Assembly: GCA_015272195.1 (NCBI GenBank)
Contig: JACYMC010000220.1
Span: 1-32,703, forward strand
Length of the DNA: 32,703 nt
Direction of reading: 5' to 3'
From: Candidatus Sericytochromatia bacterium
Lineage (GTDB): Bacteria; Cyanobacteriota; Sericytochromatia; UBA7694
The number at the start of each line of letters is the position of its first letter. The stretch's first letter is position 1. The translations under genes were made by a program, and so were the position numbers. This document shows, one piece after another, positions 30,904 to 32,703 of the stretch. Below the pieces are notes generated by a model. It saw only the letters and a program-made list of their open reading frames with translations, ran no database searches and was not told where the DNA came from.

Positions 30904-32049
30904 ATGACAAGCCCTTTAACCCAGCTCTCCGAAGACGAGCAGCTTTTTAAAAGCATGGTCAGCGACTTTGCCCAGAAGTCGCTCAAACCCCATGTGATCG
31001 AAATGGATCAGAACTCTGCCTTTAAGCCCGAGATCGTCAAACAGTTCTTTGACCTCGACATCATGGGCATTGAGATTCCCGAAGCTTATGGCGGCGCTGA
31101 GTCCACCTTTTTTATGTCGATTCTGGCCGTGGAAGCCCTCTCGGTGGTTGACGCCTCTGCCGGCGTACTGGTGGACGTGCAGAACACCCTGGTCAACAAC
31201 GCCCTCAAGCGCTGGGCCAACGAAGACCAGAAACAGCGCTACCTGACCAAACTGGCCTCTGAGTGGGTCGGTGCCTACGCCCTGTCTGAAGCAGGCTCCG
31301 GCTCTGACGCCTTTGGTCTGGCCTGTACCGCCAAAGAAGAAGGCGACAACTATATTCTCAACGGCCGCAAACTCTGGATCACCAACGGCAATGAGGCCAA
31401 TCTCTTTATTGTGTTTGCCACCATTGACAAAGGTCTGGGCTACAAAGGCATTACGGCCTTTCTGGTAGAGCGGGGCTTTGACGGCTTCAGCGTCGGCAAA
31501 AAGGAAGACAAGCTGGGCATCCGCGCCAGCAGCACCTGCGAGCTGATTCTCGACAACTGTCGCGTGCCCAAAGAAAATATTCTGGGCGAAGTGGGCAAAG
31601 GCTACAAAGTGGCCATTGAAACCCTCAACGAAGGCCGTATCGGCATCGGCGCCCAGATGGTAGGCGTGGCCCAGGGTGCCCTGGACGCCGCCATCAAATA
31701 CGCCAACGAGCGCGAGCAGTTTGGCAAATCCATCAGCAAGTTTCAGGCCGTGCAGTTCAAGCTGGCCGAGCTGGCCACCGAAGTGGAAGCCGCCCGCCTG
31801 ATGACCTATAACTGTGCGCGCCTCAAAGACGCCGGCATTGACTTTGTCAAAGAAGCCGCCATGTGTAAATACTTCACCTCCACCGTGGCCGAAAAAGTGG
31901 CCTCTCAGGCCCTGGAGATCTTTGGTGGCTACGGCTATACCAAAGAGTATCCGGCGGAGAAATTCTACCGCGACGTCAAAATCGGCAAGATCTACGAGGG
32001 CACCTCACACATGCAGCTCCAGACCATTGCCAAGATCATTCTGGGCTGA
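30904..32049 (+). CDS. Acyl-CoA dehydrogenase (short/branched-chain type)
   Basis: An FAD enzyme that introduces the alpha-beta double bond into acyl-CoA; 381 residues, the usual family length. Motifs: GIEIPEAYGG, YALSEAGSGSDAFGL (FAD/substrate signature), LWITNG, GIRASSTCELILDNCRVP, LNEGRIGIGAQMVGVAQGAL, EREQFGKSISKFQAVQFKLA, IFGGYGYTKEYPAEKFYRD, and the catalytic base E365 in KIYEGTSHMQLQTIAK. The pattern resembles ACADSB (2-methylbutyryl-CoA dehydrogenase) and short-chain enzymes more than long-chain ones, so a role in branched-chain amino-acid or short-chain fatty-acid breakdown is likely. Strong ribosome site TGGAGG. Its TGA overlaps the next ATG (TGATG). Confidence 0.95.
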   Translation: MTSPLTQLSEDEQLFKSMVSDFAQKSLKPHVIEMDQNSAFKPEIVKQFFDLDIMGIEIPEAYGGAESTFFMSILAVEALSVVDASAGVLVDVQNTLVNNALKRWANEDQKQRYLTKLASEWVGAYALSEAGSGSDAFGLACTAKEEGDNYILNGRKLWITNGNEANLFIVFATIDKGLGYKGITAFLVERGFDGFSVGKKEDKLGIRASSTCELILDNCRVPKENILGEVGKGYKVAIETLNEGRIGIGAQMVGVAQGALDAAIKYANEREQFGKSISKFQAVQFKLAELATEVEAARLMTYNCARLKDAGIDFVKEAAMCKYFTSTVAEKVASQALEIFGGYGYTKEYPAEKFYRDVKIGKIYEGTSHMQLQTIAKIILG

Positions 32050-32624
32050 TGCTGCCTGAATCCCTGCTCCTGATCACCGGCAACGCCCATAAGCTGCGCG
32101 AAGTGCAGCAGGTGCTGCCGGGGGTTCAGGGCTGGGATCTGGATCTGCCTGAAATTCAGCAGACCGATCCGCGCCGGGTGATTGAGGCCAAGCTGCTGGA
32201 GGCTGCCCGTCTGTCGGCCGCGCCGGCACTGATGGTTGAGGATACCTCCCTGTATCTGGCCGCTCTCGGCGAGTTGCCCGGTCCGCTGACCAAGTGGTTT
32301 ATTCAGCCCGGCTCCCTGGGGCTGGAAGAACTGGTGGCCCTGGCGCGGCGCCGGGGGCAAACCGCCGCCCGTGCCAGCACCTGGCTGGGTTTGCTGCTGC
32401 GCCAAAACACCAACCCTGGCCTGCAGATGTTCTTTTTTGAAGGCAGCGTCAACGGTCAGCTTGTGCCGCCCCGTGGCAGCCAGGGCTTTGGCTGGGATCC
32501 GATTTTTGTGCCCGCAGGCAGCACACTGACGTTTGCTGAAATGGATGCCAACACCAAGCAGTGCTACAGCATGCGCAGCCTGGCTTTGAAAGCCCTGATA
32601 GAAAATTTTGAACCTGTCAGCTAA
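32049..32624 (+). CDS. Non-canonical purine NTP pyrophosphatase (ITPase/Ham1-RdgB family)
   Basis: Hydrolyses dITP/ITP and XTP to monophosphates to keep deaminated purines out of nucleic acids. 191 residues: LLLITGNAHKLREVQQVL (substrate entry; the usual TxNxxK reads TGNAHK), MVEDTSLYLAALGELPGPLT (catalytic Asp region), FFFEGSVNG, GSQGFGWDPIFVPAG and TFAEMDANTKQCYSMRSLAL. The LPGPLTKWF segment and spacing look closer to the eukaryote-type ITPA than to E. coli RdgB. It is joined to the acyl-CoA dehydrogenase by TGATG, with no separate ribosome site. The last 79 bases after its stop hold no gene that I can see. Confidence 0.92.
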   Translation: MLPESLLLITGNAHKLREVQQVLPGVQGWDLDLPEIQQTDPRRVIEAKLLEAARLSAAPALMVEDTSLYLAALGELPGPLTKWFIQPGSLGLEELVALARRRGQTAARASTWLGLLLRQNTNPGLQMFFFEGSVNGQLVPPRGSQGFGWDPIFVPAGSTLTFAEMDANTKQCYSMRSLALKALIENFEPVS

Positions 32625-32703
32625 ACGCAAAGCCGATGCAAAAGTGGATATACTGCTCCCCAGAAACCGGACAGAATCAGCGTGATTTTAAGTTCCTGAT
32701 CTG

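Noticed and set aside
32649-32654. TATACT box in the last 60 bases as a promoter
   Set aside because: No -35 element and no downstream gene is visible before the window ends, so it cannot be tested.

Overview
The window reads as chromosomal DNA of a diderm (Gram-negative-type) bacterium. Five predicted lipoproteins carry lipoboxes, one protein ends in a beta-barrel-like domain with a C-terminal phenylalanine, and there is a secreted MsrA. GC content looks to be in the mid-50s percent by eye. Coding density is very high, and genes of both orientations sit in short operons joined by ATGA, GTGA, TGATG or TAATG overlaps. I cannot place the organism from memory alone. A lineage near the non-photosynthetic relatives of Cyanobacteria is only a weak impression; DnaE would be the best phylogenetic marker. 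I see no rRNA, tRNA, IS element, prophage or CRISPR array.

Layout. 1-2921 (+): a large surface lipoprotein with an IPT/TIG-like domain and a right-handed beta-helix, whose signal-peptide start is unclear. 9680-2918 (-): a six-gene operon of an outer-membrane beta-barrel-like protein, two tandem secreted paralogues resembling FlgT/LPP20 plus CsgG/LpoB-type folds, a membrane-anchored TPR protein, FdhD and an M20 peptidase. 9802-11589 (+): a small zinc-ribbon protein coupled to an EVE-domain protein, then a HEAT-repeat protein. 15588-11594 (-): TetR regulator, ABC-2 exporter (ATPase and two permeases), then a six-bladed PD40/TolB-like lipoprotein that starts at TTG. 15736-19239 (+): dnaE. 22272-19251 (-): YiiX-type papain-like lipoprotein, alpha/beta hydrolase, and a response-regulator/histidine-kinase fusion. 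22479-23943 (+): a low-complexity NPYAS lipoprotein with a clear terminator, then a MarR regulator. 28444-23954 (-): macro-domain protein, OleB, OleC, OleD and a cysteine-containing lipoprotein. 28626-30133 (+): PRPP synthetase and a DUF983 zinc/membrane protein. 30783-30139 (-): secreted MsrA. 30904-32624 (+): acyl-CoA dehydrogenase and an ITPase-type nucleotide house-cleaning enzyme.

How the genes work together. The clearest pathway is oleBCD, the last three steps of head-to-head long-chain olefin synthesis: ketone reduction, beta-lactone formation and decarboxylation. The condensing enzyme OleA is not in the window, and a divergent macro-domain gene occupies the position just upstream of oleB. 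The best candidate for an undescribed system is the envelope module at 9680-5217: a barrel protein, two duplicated periplasmic proteins and a TPR membrane protein, all translationally linked or closely spaced. The TetR/ABC/PD40 block is probably a self-regulated export operon, with an inverted-repeat operator on its promoter. Two genes (9802 and 29702) appear to have a -10 box placed so that transcription would start at the ATG, which suggests leaderless mRNAs. All five convergent gene pairs are packed to 11 bp or less, or overlap, and only one obvious intrinsic terminator was found.
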